64,000 bases of DNA from Acidobacteriota bacterium (GCA_033549365.1 JAWSUF010000005.1:124001-188000); one strand, 5' to 3'; positions 16,715 to 25,921 are shown, numbered from the stretch's first letter. Numbers and translations are program-made. Notes: generated by a model from the letters alone, not told the origin.

Positions 16715-17498
16715 TGCCGTTCCCCGGCCCCGCTGTTCGGTTTCTTTCATAGACGATACGAAGACCTTCGAGCACCAGATGGGGATCGTGAGCATCGATA
16801 TCCCGGATTTCGCCCACGATTTCGCCGCCGAATCCGCCGGTGCAGACGACCTTGGCCTCCGATCCCAGCTCTTTCCGGATCTCGGCAATCGTGTGCGTCA
16901 CAAGCCCGACATAGCCGTGGTAAAGACCCGATTGCATGCTGGCCACCGTCGTCCGCCCGATCGCCCGGCGGGGTTTCCGGATCTCGATCCGGGGAAGCCG
17001 GGCCGTTTTCAGATACAGGGCTTCGGCGGCGATTCGAATTCCGGGAGCGATGGCCCCGCCGAGATATTCGCCCCGGCCCGAGACCACATCAAATGTCGTG
17101 GCCGTGCCGAAATCGAGAATGATGCACGGTCCTCCGTACTTCTCATAGGCCGCGATGGACGCCGTGATCCGGTCGGCGCCGACCTCAAGGGGCGCTTCAT
17201 AAAGAATCGGCATGCCGGTCTTCAATCCGGGGCCGACCACCAGAGCCCGGCAGCCGAAAACGTTCTTTCCGATCTCCTGGAAAACCGGCGTCAACGGCGG
17301 GACGACGCTGGAAATGATGACCCCGTTGATGTCCTTGGGATCCAGCCCCCCGAACCGAAACAACGTTTGCAGGACGGCTTCGTATTCGTCGCTGGTTTTC
17401 TCCTTATCGGAGGCGATTTTCCAGTCCTTGATCAAATCGCGGCCCCGGAAAAGGCCGACGGCCACAGTCGTGTTTCCTATATCGAAGGCTAAAAGCAT
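16695..17498 (-). CDS. coaX: Type III pantothenate kinase
   Basis: 267 residues, normal for CoaX. It phosphorylates pantothenate with ATP as the first step of coenzyme A synthesis. ASKHA-fold motifs are visible: LLAFDIGNTTVAVGLF at the N-terminus, VGADR (pantothenate-site region), IILDFGTATTFDVV (second phosphate motif), GAIAPGIR, and VVCTGGFGG near the C-terminus. The start at ATG 17498 has GGGGAGA six bases upstream and places the DIGNT motif at the expected position. It sits immediately downstream of birA. Confidence 0.95.
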   Translation of the reverse strand: MLLAFDIGNTTVAVGLFRGRDLIKDWKIASDKEKTSDEYEAVLQTLFRFGGLDPKDINGVIISSVVPPLTPVFQEIGKNVFGCRALVVGPGLKTGMPILYEAPLEVGADRITASIAAYEKYGGPCIILDFGTATTFDVVSGRGEYLGGAIAPGIRIAAEALYLKTARLPRIEIRKPRRAIGRTTVASMQSGLYHGYVGLVTHTIAEIRKELGSEAKVVCTGGFGGEIVGEIRDIDAHDPHLVLEGLRIVYERNRTAGPGNGNDDPSG

Positions 17499-17515
17499 CG
17501 CCTGTCTCCCCGAAT

Positions 17516-18259
17516 TCATCCGTCAGCGGCCGAGATTTCAGCCGAATGGAAAACCCGGTCATCCCCCTTGACGGAAACAATCAAGCCGCCCCGGGCCGTC
17601 AGCCCCTGATAGGTGCCCGCCGTTTCGCCTTCGGGCACGGACAGACGAATCGGCGCGCCCGGTTGAAATGTCATTTCAGCCTGAAACGCCCGGACCAATT
17701 CCTCCCCCTCTCCGGCGGCCAACCGGGCGAAGACATCATCGAGAGCCCGGCACAGAGCAAAAAACACGGTTTCCCTGGGCGGCGCCGATTCCGTGATCAT
17801 CCTCAACGACAGCGCCCGTCCGGCCAGTTCCGGCGGAAAATCCTCAGCCCGGTGGTCAATGTTGAGGCCGATCCCGAGGACGGCGTATTGGATATCGGAA
17901 CCGGAAAATACGGCTTCGGCGAGAATGCCGCCGAGCTTCGCCCCCTTGTAGAGGATGTCGTTCGGCCATTTGAGGTTTGTCCGGATGCCCGACGATTCGA
18001 GAACCGCCTGCCTTGCGGCCAGGCCTCCGGCCAGAGGGATGAGAGGATGCAGGGACGCGTCGGGCCTGAGAATGAATGAAACATACAGTCCTTTGCCGGG
18101 GGGGGAATACCAGGTCCGTCCCCTGAGGCCGCGGCCGGAGGTCTGTTCGTCGGCAATAAAGGCCGCCCCCTCCGGAGCCCCCTGGGCTGCGGCTTCTCCG
18201 GCGACGGCGTTCGTCGAGGCGATGCGGTCATAGCGATAAACGAGGGATCCGAAGGTCAT
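17516..18259 (-). CDS. birA: Biotin--[acetyl-CoA-carboxylase] ligase
   Basis: 247-residue biotin protein ligase that activates biotin as biotinyl-AMP and attaches it to carboxylase BCCP lysines. It has the adenylate loop GRGLRGRTW, LKWPNDI, GGILAEAV and IGLNID, followed by a small C-terminal SH3-like domain. There is no N-terminal helix-turn-helix, so it is a class I ligase without the repressor function of E. coli BirA. The start is ATG 18259, with AAGGAG six bases upstream. The birA-coaX pairing is common in bacteria. Confidence 0.93.
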   Translation of the reverse strand: MTFGSLVYRYDRIASTNAVAGEAAAQGAPEGAAFIADEQTSGRGLRGRTWYSPPGKGLYVSFILRPDASLHPLIPLAGGLAARQAVLESSGIRTNLKWPNDILYKGAKLGGILAEAVFSGSDIQYAVLGIGLNIDHRAEDFPPELAGRALSLRMITESAPPRETVFFALCRALDDVFARLAAGEGEELVRAFQAEMTFQPGAPIRLSVPEGETAGTYQGLTARGGLIVSVKGDDRVFHSAEISAADG

Positions 18260-18289
18260 GCCCGACTCCTTCAATCTTTTTCTGCGGGA

Positions 18290-18844
18290 TCAGCCGCGTC
18301 TCCGCCGTCGCGCGGGATCGTCCGGAATTATCCTGCGGGCGCTCAATCTTTTTTCAATTCTGTTTTCGAGGGCCGGGATTTCTTGCCGGATCAGAGCGAG
18401 GATGCGTTGTTCCAGATCCGCCGGGCCTTTTCCTTCGTCGAAATCCGGCTCCTCCGGCAGAGACGGCGGCGTCATGGCCCCGTCGATCATATCCCTGACG
18501 TCGACGGCCAGCTTCTCCGAATCGAACGGCTTGCCGACGACGGCCCGGCCGGCCGTTTCCTCATCATCGACATCGAAGGCTTCGAAGGCCCCTCTCAGGA
18601 AAATAATCGGAAGATTCTTGAATTCCTCCCGGCCCCGGATTTGCTGAGCCATGGACCGGCCGTCGCCCCCCGGAAGAAAGAGATTGACCAACAGCGCGTC
18701 GGGACGGGTCCGGACAACGGTTTCCATGAGGTCCGTTCCGTTGTCGCACGGCACAATTTCGAATAGGGGATATTGGAATGCCGCTTGAACGGCCTTCTGC
18801 GTCGACGGACTCGGATCGGCGACAATAACTTTATATGGCAACAT
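18290..18844 (-). CDS. Degenerate response-regulator receiver protein (no phosphoacceptor Asp)
   Basis: 184-residue protein with a receiver-like fold at residues 3-120. From ATG 18844: an acidic position at Asp10 (VADPSP), LLVNLFLPGGDG where the phospho-accepting Asp should be but Asn54 is found, and the conserved lysine in VVGKPFD (Lys105). The C-terminal ~60 residues are charged and helical, ending in RRRRRG; there is no recognisable DNA-binding or enzymatic output domain. Without Asp54 it should not be phosphorylated in the usual way, so it may act by protein contacts. An alternative start is ATG 18883, directly after GGGGGAA. No histidine kinase is nearby. Confidence 0.8.
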   Translation of the reverse strand: MLPYKVIVADPSPSTQKAVQAAFQYPLFEIVPCDNGTDLMETVVRTRPDALLVNLFLPGGDGRSMAQQIRGREEFKNLPIIFLRGAFEAFDVDDEETAGRAVVGKPFDSEKLAVDVRDMIDGAMTPPSLPEEPDFDEGKGPADLEQRILALIRQEIPALENRIEKRLSARRIIPDDPARRRRRG

Positions 18845-18913
18845 GTCCTCGAAGTGTGATGGGTTCTCTGTTAATCTAATCATTTCCCCCAACACCTGTC
18901 AACCACAGCCGAC

Positions 18914-21900
18914 TTATGGTTCGTAGTCGATGGCGGCCGAGTTCTCGCCCAGAATGGCCTCCACGTCCCGGATGAGATCGTCCGTGGGCGCGACCGACTG
19001 GACTTCGGCCGACTGGGTCAAAACCCGAAGGGCCTGGGATGTTTCGAGGTCGAAGAAAACCGGACACTTGCCGGGATGTTTTTCGAGGACGGTTTTCAGT
19101 TCCGATAAAACGGGCTTCTCCATGCCGGGAAGAAAGACCCGAATGACCACCCGCTTGGCCTGGCTGATGAAGGCCTCATCCAGAGACAGGATCCGGCTGG
19201 CGGCGATCCGCCGCCTTTCGCCTTCTCCGGAACATTTGCCCCGGACCCAGACCAGACGGCCTTCATGAAGACAGGCCCCGTAGCGGGCGAAGCATTCCGG
19301 AAAGGCCACGACGTCGGCCCGTGCGGTCATGTCCTCCAGAATGAAGGAGGCCATGCGTTCATCATTTTTCCGGGTTTTCAGAGGCTTGATCGAGGCGACG
19401 ATTCCGGCCAGACGGACTTCGCCGTTGGCTCCGGCGTTTTCATCGAGATCCGCCAGGTTGTGGGACACCAGTGTCGACAAGCGGTCCCGGAACCGGGCCA
19501 GGGGATGGCGAGACAGATAGAAGCCCAGGGCCTCGTGTTCGTAAGACAGCAATGCCGGTTCGTCCCACTCGTCCATATTCCGGATTTCAGGAGGCATGTC
19601 CGGGGCCGCGGACATCGTCGTATCGAACAGCCGGGTCTGACACCGGTCATGGGCCTTCTGAATTTCGTGCGCGTAATCGATCAGGGTATCGAGCATGGCG
19701 AGGCCTTGCGCCCGCCGCCAACCCAGGGCATCGAACGCTCCCGCTTTGATCAGGCTTTCGAGCGCCTTGCGGTTGACGCTCCTGGTGCCGGCATCCTGGA
19801 AAAGGTCAAAGGGCGATTGAAAGGATCCGAGGGTCCGCCTGAGCGCAAGAATGTCCCGCACGGACGTTTCTCCCAGATTCTTGACGGCGGCCAGGCCGAA
19901 GCGGATGGCGTCGCCTTCCACGGTGAAAGGATAGTCGCTCCGATTGATGTCCGGGGGCAGGATGGCGATGCCCATCTCGTGGCATTCGGCGACATACTTG
20001 ACCACCTGAGACGTCGCGCCCCGCTCCGCCTCGGATGTCAGCAGGGCGGCAAGAAAATGAAGCGGATAGTGGGCCTTGAGATAGGCCGTTTTATAGGCCA
20101 GGTAGGCATAGGCGGCGCTGTGCGATTTATTGAATCCGTATTCGGCGAAATTCCGGATCTGGTCGAAAATCCGGCCCGCCTTGACCTGGCTGATTCCTTT
20201 CTTTTTGGCGCCCTGGATGAACCTGGCTCGCTGCTCCCGCATGATCTTGTCGACTTTTTTCGAGATCGCCTTGCGGAGAAGATCGGCCTCGGCCAGCGAA
20301 AACCCGGCCAGATCCGAGGCAATCCGCAGGACTTGTTCCTGGTAAACCATGACGCCCCGGGTTTCCCGGAGGATGGGTTCGAGTTCGGGAATCTCGTAGA
20401 CCGTTCGTTCCGGGTTGTTTTTGCGCCGGATGAACTCGTCGGTCAGCCCGCTTTTCAGCGGTCCGGGACGGTAGAGGGCGTTGAGGGCGATGAGATCGCG
20501 GAAATCCTCGGGCTTGAAGCTTCGGAGAAGATCCTTCATCCCGGGGCTTTCGAATTGGAAGACGCCGTCGGTGTTCCCCGACTGAAAGACCACGAAGGTC
20601 TTGGCGTCATCCAGGGGCACGGCGTCGATGTCGGGGCGGACGCCGGTGTCTCTCTCGACAAGGGCCAGGGTGTCGTCGATGACCGTGAGGTTGCGAAGGC
20701 CGAGGATGTCCATCTTCAGCAGGCCGATGGCTTCAACGTCCTGCATGGGGAATTGGGTGGTGATTTCCCCCTTGGCGGACTGATAGAGCGGAGCATAGTT
20801 GACGATCGGCGTCGGCGTGATGACGATACCCGCGGCATGGATGGAGGGATGGCGGACTTGACCTTCGAGTTTTCGCGCGTTCTCCAGCGTTTTGGAGACC
20901 AGAGGATTCTTTTCCCCCAGGTCCCGCAGTTCGGGGATGGCCCTGAGTGCGTCTTCGATGGTCGAATTCGGGCCGGCTGAAGGGATCATCTTGGCGATGC
21001 GGTCGACTTCGGGAAGGGGCAGCTCCAAAACCCGGCCGACGTCGCGGATCGCCTGGCGGGCGGCCATGGTTCCGAAGGTGATGATCTGGGACACGTTTTC
21101 CCGGCCGTATTTTTCGGTGATATCGTGGATGATCTCTTCGCGGCGCCGGGCACAGAAATCGATGTCGATATCGGGAAGGCTGATCCGTTCGGGATTGAGG
21201 AATCGTTCGAAAAGAAGATCGTATTCCAGGGGATCGATCTGGGTGATGTTCAGGCAATAGGCCAGAAGGCTGCCCGCCGCCGAACCACGACCCGGACCCA
21301 CCGGGATCTTCTTGGCGCGGGCTGTGCGGATGAGATCCCAGACGATCAGGAAATACCCTTCGAAACCGAATTGCTTGATCAGCTTGATCTCTTTTTCGAA
21401 TCGGTCGTAATAGGCCTCTTCAGCCCGACCGTTATTCCCCTCGGGGTTTTTCGCCGCCCGGGCCGCCAATCGGGCGGCCAGACCTTCCCGGGCCGTCGTT
21501 TCGAAATATTCGCCCAGGGCGCGGCCTTCCGGAGGCTGGAAATTCGGCAGGTAGTAGGATTTGGCGGGAAAATCGAAATCGCAGGTGGCGGCAATGCGGG
21601 CGGTATTGCGCAACGCCTCGGGGACGTCCGCAAAAAGCTCGGCCATCTCCTCGGCCGATCTGAAATAGAACGCATTGCCGGCAAAGCGCATTCGGTCCGG
21701 GTCGGTGAGCTTGCGGTTCGTCTGAATGCAGATCAGGATATCCTGAGTCGAGGCATCCTCCTTCTTCAAGAAGTGGATGTCGTTTGTCGCCACCAGGGGC
21801 AGGCCGAGATCCCGGGCCAGGGAGATGAGCCGCGGGTTGTTGGCCTTCTGTTCGGGGAGGCCGTGGTCCATCAGCTCGATATAGAAGTCGCCCGGAGAGA

Positions 21901-22411
21901 AAAAGGAGGCGTAGGCGCGGGCGGTTTCGGCCGCCGTGTCGTCCCGCCCCCGGGACAGCCAGACATTGATTTCGCCCTTCAGGCAGCTCGACAGCCCGAT
22001 CAAACCTTCGGCATGCTCGGCAAGAAGCGCCTTGTCGATCCGGGGTTTGTAATAAAAGCCTTCGAGGTAGGCTGCCGTGAGCAGGCGGCAGAGATTCCGA
22101 TAACCTTTGTCGTTCTTGACGAGGAGCACCAGGTGGAAGGAATGGCCGTTTTCGTCCGGCATGGGTTTTTTATCGAACCGGCTCTTGGGCGCGACATAGA
22201 TTTCGCAGCCGAGGATGGGTTTGATGTCCCGGGCCTTGGCTTCCTTGAAGAACTGAAGCGCGCCGAAGACATTGCCGTGGTCGGTCAAAGCGACGGCCGG
22301 CATCTTCCGGACATAGGCCGCCTCAACCAGGTCCGCGACTTTCATGCAGCCGTCGAGAATGCTGTATTCGGAATGATTGTGCAGGTGAATGAAGGGGCTG
22401 TCCATCGCCAT
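18914..22411 (-). CDS. dnaE: DNA polymerase III alpha subunit
   Basis: 1165-residue replicative polymerase (DnaE type). N-terminal PHP domain with intact-looking metal residues (HLHNHSEYSILDG, LTDHGNVFGAL, GCEIYVAP), then the palm domain carrying the catalytic aspartates (GPGRGSAAGSLLAYCL, then LPDIDIDFCARRRE), the fingers, the tandem helix-hairpin-helix region, an OB-fold (VRLAGIVASIKPLKTRKNDERM) and a C-terminal domain. Length matches DnaE1 proteins. Start at ATG 22411 (MAMDSPFIHLH) or 22405, with no obvious ribosome-binding site. The frame stays open much further upstream, but that stretch is antisense to apgM and lacks DnaE similarity. Confidence 0.97.
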   Translation of the reverse strand: MAMDSPFIHLHNHSEYSILDGCMKVADLVEAAYVRKMPAVALTDHGNVFGALQFFKEAKARDIKPILGCEIYVAPKSRFDKKPMPDENGHSFHLVLLVKNDKGYRNLCRLLTAAYLEGFYYKPRIDKALLAEHAEGLIGLSSCLKGEINVWLSRGRDDTAAETARAYASFFSPGDFYIELMDHGLPEQKANNPRLISLARDLGLPLVATNDIHFLKKEDASTQDILICIQTNRKLTDPDRMRFAGNAFYFRSAEEMAELFADVPEALRNTARIAATCDFDFPAKSYYLPNFQPPEGRALGEYFETTAREGLAARLAARAAKNPEGNNGRAEEAYYDRFEKEIKLIKQFGFEGYFLIVWDLIRTARAKKIPVGPGRGSAAGSLLAYCLNITQIDPLEYDLLFERFLNPERISLPDIDIDFCARRREEIIHDITEKYGRENVSQIITFGTMAARQAIRDVGRVLELPLPEVDRIAKMIPSAGPNSTIEDALRAIPELRDLGEKNPLVSKTLENARKLEGQVRHPSIHAAGIVITPTPIVNYAPLYQSAKGEITTQFPMQDVEAIGLLKMDILGLRNLTVIDDTLALVERDTGVRPDIDAVPLDDAKTFVVFQSGNTDGVFQFESPGMKDLLRSFKPEDFRDLIALNALYRPGPLKSGLTDEFIRRKNNPERTVYEIPELEPILRETRGVMVYQEQVLRIASDLAGFSLAEADLLRKAISKKVDKIMREQRARFIQGAKKKGISQVKAGRIFDQIRNFAEYGFNKSHSAAYAYLAYKTAYLKAHYPLHFLAALLTSEAERGATSQVVKYVAECHEMGIAILPPDINRSDYPFTVEGDAIRFGLAAVKNLGETSVRDILALRRTLGSFQSPFDLFQDAGTRSVNRKALESLIKAGAFDALGWRRAQGLAMLDTLIDYAHEIQKAHDRCQTRLFDTTMSAAPDMPPEIRNMDEWDEPALLSYEHEALGFYLSRHPLARFRDRLSTLVSHNLADLDENAGANGEVRLAGIVASIKPLKTRKNDERMASFILEDMTARADVVAFPECFARYGACLHEGRLVWVRGKCSGEGERRRIAASRILSLDEAFISQAKRVVIRVFLPGMEKPVLSELKTVLEKHPGKCPVFFDLETSQALRVLTQSAEVQSVAPTDDLIRDVEAILGENSAAIDYEP

Positions 22412-22451
22412 TGATTCTAGCAGAGCGGCCGTCCCGTGAGAAGGGTGAATC

Positions 22452-22480
22452 TTGTCTTCCGGAGCGGTCCGCTTTATAAT
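22452..22480 (+). promoter_or_regulatory. Promoter of apgM placed for a leaderless mRNA
   Basis: -35 TTGTCT (22452-22457), 17-base spacer, perfect -10 TATAAT (22475-22480). The ATG at 22490 is only nine bases beyond the -10 box, so transcription should begin at or within about three bases of the start codon. Confidence 0.75.
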
Positions 22481-22489
22481 GTTTTCATC

Positions 22490-23692
22490 ATGGATTGGGA
22501 AACCCTGGCCGCCGAACTGTCGCAGACAACGGACACCCGGATCGTTCTTCTCGTCATGGACGGATTGGGCGGCCTGCCCGTCGACGGCGCAACCGAACTC
22601 GAGACCGCGCGGACGCCGAACCTGGATGCTCTGGCCCGCGATTCCGTCTGCGGCCTCACCGATCCCGTCCTCATGGGCGTCACCCCGGGCAGCGGCCCGG
22701 CCCATCTTTCGCTCTTCGGGTACGACCCCCTGCGCCGTCGGCTCGGCCGGGGCATTCTCGAAGCTCTCGGCTCGGGGGTCGAAGTCGGCCGGAACGATCT
22801 CGTGGCCCGGGGCAATTTCGCCACACTGCGGGACGGCCGGATCGTCGATCGCCGCGCCGGCCGCATCCCGACCGAGGAGAACGTCCGGATTTGCGCCTTC
22901 CTCAACGACAATCTTCCAAAGCGGGACGGGATCGCCGTCTCCGTGTTCCCAGGCCGCGAACACCGTTTCGTCGCCCGCTTCACGGCTCCGGACCTGTCCG
23001 ACGCCTTGAGTGACGCCGATCCTCAGAAGGAGGACCGCCCCCCCCAGGCGGCCTCCGCTCTGGCCCCCGAAGCCCGTGATACGGCGGAGGTTGTCAACCG
23101 CTTTCTCGACGACGCCGCCCGGCTTCTGGAAAAAGAACCGAAGGCCAATGCCGCGCTTCTCCGGGGATTCTCCCGTTTCCCGTCCATCCCGTCCATGACC
23201 GATCTGTTCAAGCTGCGTCCGGCGGCGATCGCCGGTTACCCGATGTACAGGGGCCTGGCCAGGCTTCTGGGCATGACCGTCCTCGAAACCGGGGAAAAAA
23301 CGACGGACCTCTTCGACACGCTCGAAGCCCGTTTCCAAGAGCACGACTTCTTCTACATCCACTACAAAAAGACCGACTCAGCGGGGGAAGACGGGAATTT
23401 CGCCGCCAAGACGGCGGCCATCGAGGAGATGGACGCCTTCATCCCGCGTCTTCGGGCGCTCAAGCCGGACGTTCTGGTTGTGACTTCGGACCACTCGACG
23501 CCGTCTCTTCTCAAAGGGCATTCCTGGCACCCCAATCCCTTCCTTCTCCATGCGGCGACGGCCGGAAAAGACGATGTCGAGATTTTCACGGAGAGAGCCT
23601 GCGCGGGCGGCATCCTCGGCCGCTTTCCCTCCATGCGGGCCATGCCCCTGATGCTGGCCCACGCCCTCAAGCTCACAAAATACGGCGCCTGA
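22490..23692 (+). CDS. apgM: 2,3-bisphosphoglycerate-independent phosphoglycerate mutase, archaeal type
   Basis: 400-residue ApgM-type enzyme of the alkaline phosphatase superfamily. It interconverts 3- and 2-phosphoglycerate in glycolysis/gluconeogenesis using a phosphoserine intermediate and two metals. Visible: LLVMDGLGGLP at the N-terminus (metal Asp), TPGSGPAHLSLFGYDP with the nucleophilic-serine region, HYKKTDSAGEDG (metal ligands), VTSDHSTPSLLKGHSWHPNP with the second metal-site Asp/His residues, then a short C-terminus. Start at ATG 22490: there is no ribosome-binding site, but a consensus promoter ends nine bases upstream, implying leaderless translation. Divergent from dnaE. Confidence 0.93.
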   Translation: MDWETLAAELSQTTDTRIVLLVMDGLGGLPVDGATELETARTPNLDALARDSVCGLTDPVLMGVTPGSGPAHLSLFGYDPLRRRLGRGILEALGSGVEVGRNDLVARGNFATLRDGRIVDRRAGRIPTEENVRICAFLNDNLPKRDGIAVSVFPGREHRFVARFTAPDLSDALSDADPQKEDRPPQAASALAPEARDTAEVVNRFLDDAARLLEKEPKANAALLRGFSRFPSIPSMTDLFKLRPAAIAGYPMYRGLARLLGMTVLETGEKTTDLFDTLEARFQEHDFFYIHYKKTDSAGEDGNFAAKTAAIEEMDAFIPRLRALKPDVLVVTSDHSTPSLLKGHSWHPNPFLLHAATAGKDDVEIFTERACAGGILGRFPSMRAMPLMLAHALKLTKYGA

Positions 23693-23713
23693 TCCGATCC
23701 GGGGCGAACCCTG

Positions 23714-23805
23714 TCATGAAAGCCGCCGGGAACGGGCCAGGTTCCGCACCAGCAGAAAGCCGATGGCGAAACTGCCGACGTGGGCCGGCCGGGCGATCCC
23801 TCTTA
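23714..23805 (-). pseudogene. Possible rhomboid-like C-terminal remnant
   Basis: On the minus strand the last ~28 codons before a stop read ...ARPAHVGSFAIGFLLVRNLARSRRLS. AHVGSFAIGFLL resembles the final membrane helix of rhomboid proteases (AHxGGFxxGxLL). Nothing upstream in frame looks like the rest of a rhomboid, and the plus-strand amidase promoter overlaps this stretch. It may be the relic of a deleted gene; chance similarity is possible. Confidence 0.25.
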
Positions 23806-23813
23806 TAACGCAA

Positions 23814-23842
23814 TGGACAAGCCGGGCGGCCTTCTGTAAAAT
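23814..23842 (+). promoter_or_regulatory. Promoter of the amidase gene placed for a leaderless mRNA
   Basis: -35 TGGACA (23814-23819), 17-base spacer, -10 TAAAAT (23837-23842). The ATG at 23850 follows the -10 after seven bases and has no ribosome-binding site. Confidence 0.7.
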
Positions 23843-23849
23843 AGAAAAA

Positions 23850-25034
23850 ATGATGACGATGTCTGCGCGCAAATCCGGTGCGGCGGCCGTTCTGATTCTG
23901 ATGGCGGCCTTGTCGACGGCCGGGTCCGTCCAGGACGACCAGCGGATCGAGATCGTCAACATCCGCTATCACACCCATCCGAACTTCACCCGGATCGTCC
24001 TCGATATCGGAGAACTCCGCGAATACTCGTCGGGCGATCTACGCGCGCCCGATCGCATTTATGTTGACGTCCTTCAGGCCCGGCTCAACCCTCTTCTTCA
24101 CAATCAGGGCTATCCCGTCAAGACGGACTACCTGAGCCAGATCCGCATCGCCCAAAAATCCCCATCCACGGTCCGCATGACGGCCGACATCGATTTCTCC
24201 CGCGTCGATTCCTACCGGGTCTACCACATCTTCGATCCGTTCCGCCTCGTGATCGACATCACCCCCCGGAGAGGACAACCGTCCGCCGTCACGACCCCGC
24301 CCGATCCATTGGCCACGGGCTATTCCATGGCCCGCCAGCTCGGACTCGGGGTCCGGACCGTGATCATCGACCCGGGTCACGGCGGGCGCGATCCCGGCGC
24401 GATAGGGAAAAGCGGCCTTAAGGAAAAGGATGTCGCTCTGGAAATCGCCCAGGAGCTTAAAAATCTCCTGTCCCGCAACAAAGACCTCCAGGTGATCCTC
24501 ACACGGGAAAGCGATGTCTATATCCGCGTGGAAGACAGGCCGGTCATCGCCAACCAGAAAGCCGGCGACATCTTCGTCTCGATTCATGTCAACGCCAGCC
24601 GGAACGAAAAGCGCGAAGGCATCGAGACGTTTTATCTCAACATCAGCCCCGACCCCGCCGTCAACGAACTCGCCGCCCGGGAAAACGCCACCTCCACAAA
24701 AAATATCGGCCAGATGCGGGGCATCATCCAGCAGATCGTTCAAAACAGCAAGATCTACGAGTCGCGGGGATTGGCCGAAAGAATTCAAAAACATCTGGTT
24801 CAGACCCTGGCCAAGTCGTACAATCCCGTGCGCGACCTCGGCACCAAGGGCGGGCCTTTCTGGGTTCTCATCGGCGGCGACATGCCGTCGGTCTTGGTCG
24901 AGGTTTCCCACCTCAGCAATCCCCGGGAGGAAGCGCGGCTGAAGACGCCGCAATACCGGCAAGCCATCGCCCGGGGCATTCACGCCGGAATCCTCGACTA
25001 CATCCAGTCTTTGGGAAAGGATAAAACACTATGA
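23850..25034 (+). CDS. N-acetylmuramoyl-L-alanine amidase (AMIN + Amidase_3)
   Basis: 394-residue AmiC-like periplasmic enzyme that cleaves the amide between MurNAc and the stem peptide during cell separation. An N-terminal hydrophobic signal (AAAVLILMAALSTAG) is followed by an AMIN domain (about 35-140: FTRIVLDIGE, PDRIYVDVLQARL, YRVYHIFDPFRLVIDI), which targets septal peptidoglycan, then the zinc amidase domain. Zinc ligands are visible in DPGHGGRDPGA, LKEKDVALE and SIHVNASRN, and the catalytic Glu in VLVEVSHLSNPRE. Start ATG 23850 is one of three close ATGs (23850, 23853, 23859). Its stop overlaps the DUF362 start (ATGATG), so translation is coupled. Confidence 0.93.
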   Translation: MMTMSARKSGAAAVLILMAALSTAGSVQDDQRIEIVNIRYHTHPNFTRIVLDIGELREYSSGDLRAPDRIYVDVLQARLNPLLHNQGYPVKTDYLSQIRIAQKSPSTVRMTADIDFSRVDSYRVYHIFDPFRLVIDITPRRGQPSAVTTPPDPLATGYSMARQLGLGVRTVIIDPGHGGRDPGAIGKSGLKEKDVALEIAQELKNLLSRNKDLQVILTRESDVYIRVEDRPVIANQKAGDIFVSIHVNASRNEKREGIETFYLNISPDPAVNELAARENATSTKNIGQMRGIIQQIVQNSKIYESRGLAERIQKHLVQTLAKSYNPVRDLGTKGGPFWVLIGGDMPSVLVEVSHLSNPREEARLKTPQYRQAIARGIHAGILDYIQSLGKDKTL

Positions 25035-25921
25035 TGAAACGACGGACATTTATCAGAAACATCGCCTTGGGAGGACTGGCCGCAAGCACACCGCTGCGCC
25101 TGTATCCTCTCCAGGCCGGGTTGCCGGACATCGGATATGTCGAGGGCGAATCCCCGGCCGAATTGACGAAGAAGGCCGTCTCGCTCATCGGCGGCATGTC
25201 GCGCTTCGTCTCCCGGGGCGCCCGCGTCGTCGTCAAACCCAACATCGGCTGGGACCGGACGCCGGAAATGGCCGCCAACACGAATCCGGACGTCGTGGCC
25301 GCCGTCGTGGAAATGGCCCTGGAAGCCGGCGCGAAAGAGGCCGTAGTCATCGACAACACCACCAACCAAGCCAAGCGCTGCTATGTCCGTTCGGGAATCC
25401 AGGAAGCCGCCCGCCAGGCGGGCGCCCGGGTCATCTTCATGGACGAGCGGCGGGTCCGGAAGATGCCGATCGGCGGCGAATGGATCAAGGAATGGGATGT
25501 GCTTCTCGATGTCATCGAAACCGACGTCCTCATCAACGTTCCCATCGCCAAGCACCATAGCCTCTGCCGGCTGACCCTGGGGATGAAGAACTGGCTGGGC
25601 GGTATCGCCGGGGCCCGGAACCAACTCCATCAGGACATCGACAAGGCCGTGGTCGATCTGGCCGCCTTTTTCAAGCCCGCCCTGACCGTTCTCGACGGCT
25701 ACCGCATTCTCATCCGCAACGGCCCGCAGGGAGGCCGCATTTCGGATACCGAACTCAAGAAAACCGTCGCCGCCGGCGTCGATCCCGTGGCGGTGGAAGC
25801 CGTGGGCGCGTCGCTGTTCGATATCGACCCCAAGGACCTGCCCTTTATCAAGATGGGACAGGATCGCGGTCTGGGGCAACTTGATTTGGGGAGCCTGCAC
25901 ATTGAAAAACGAACGATCTAA
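25031..25921 (+). CDS. DUF362 domain protein with Tat-like signal
   Basis: 296-residue exported protein. The N-terminus KRRTFIRNIALGGLAAS fits a twin-arginine signal, suggesting export in a folded, cofactor-bearing state. The body matches DUF362: VVVKPNIGWDRTPEMAANTNPDVV, AKEAVVIDNTT, DVLINVPIAKHHSLCRLTLGMKNWLGGI, and LTVLDGYRIL. The family is widespread in anaerobes, often near ferredoxins; its biochemical role is unproven. Its 3' end overlaps the polyferredoxin gene by 20 bases, so the two probably act together in periplasmic or membrane electron transfer (inference). ATG 25034 is an equally possible start. Confidence 0.88.
   Translation: MMKRRTFIRNIALGGLAASTPLRLYPLQAGLPDIGYVEGESPAELTKKAVSLIGGMSRFVSRGARVVVKPNIGWDRTPEMAANTNPDVVAAVVEMALEAGAKEAVVIDNTTNQAKRCYVRSGIQEAARQAGARVIFMDERRVRKMPIGGEWIKEWDVLLDVIETDVLINVPIAKHHSLCRLTLGMKNWLGGIAGARNQLHQDIDKAVVDLAAFFKPALTVLDGYRILIRNGPQGGRISDTELKKTVAAGVDPVAVEAVGASLFDIDPKDLPFIKMGQDRGLGQLDLGSLHIEKRTI

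Noticed and set aside
16715-16888. N-terminal extension of the unknown gene upstream of rnr
   Set aside because: The extra residues are an out-of-frame reading of coaX, while ATG 16714 has a good ribosome-binding site.
19265-20980. 571-codon open frame on the plus strand opposite dnaE
   Set aside because: It is the antisense shadow of a high-GC essential gene, with no family similarity and no start signals. The same applies to the 908-codon frame opposite polA (38062-40788) and the frames opposite the hydrogenase genes.
22412-23362. Upstream extension of the dnaE reading frame by about 317 codons
   Set aside because: The added protein has no DnaE features and is antisense to apgM; DnaE's PHP domain starts exactly at ATG 22411/22405.
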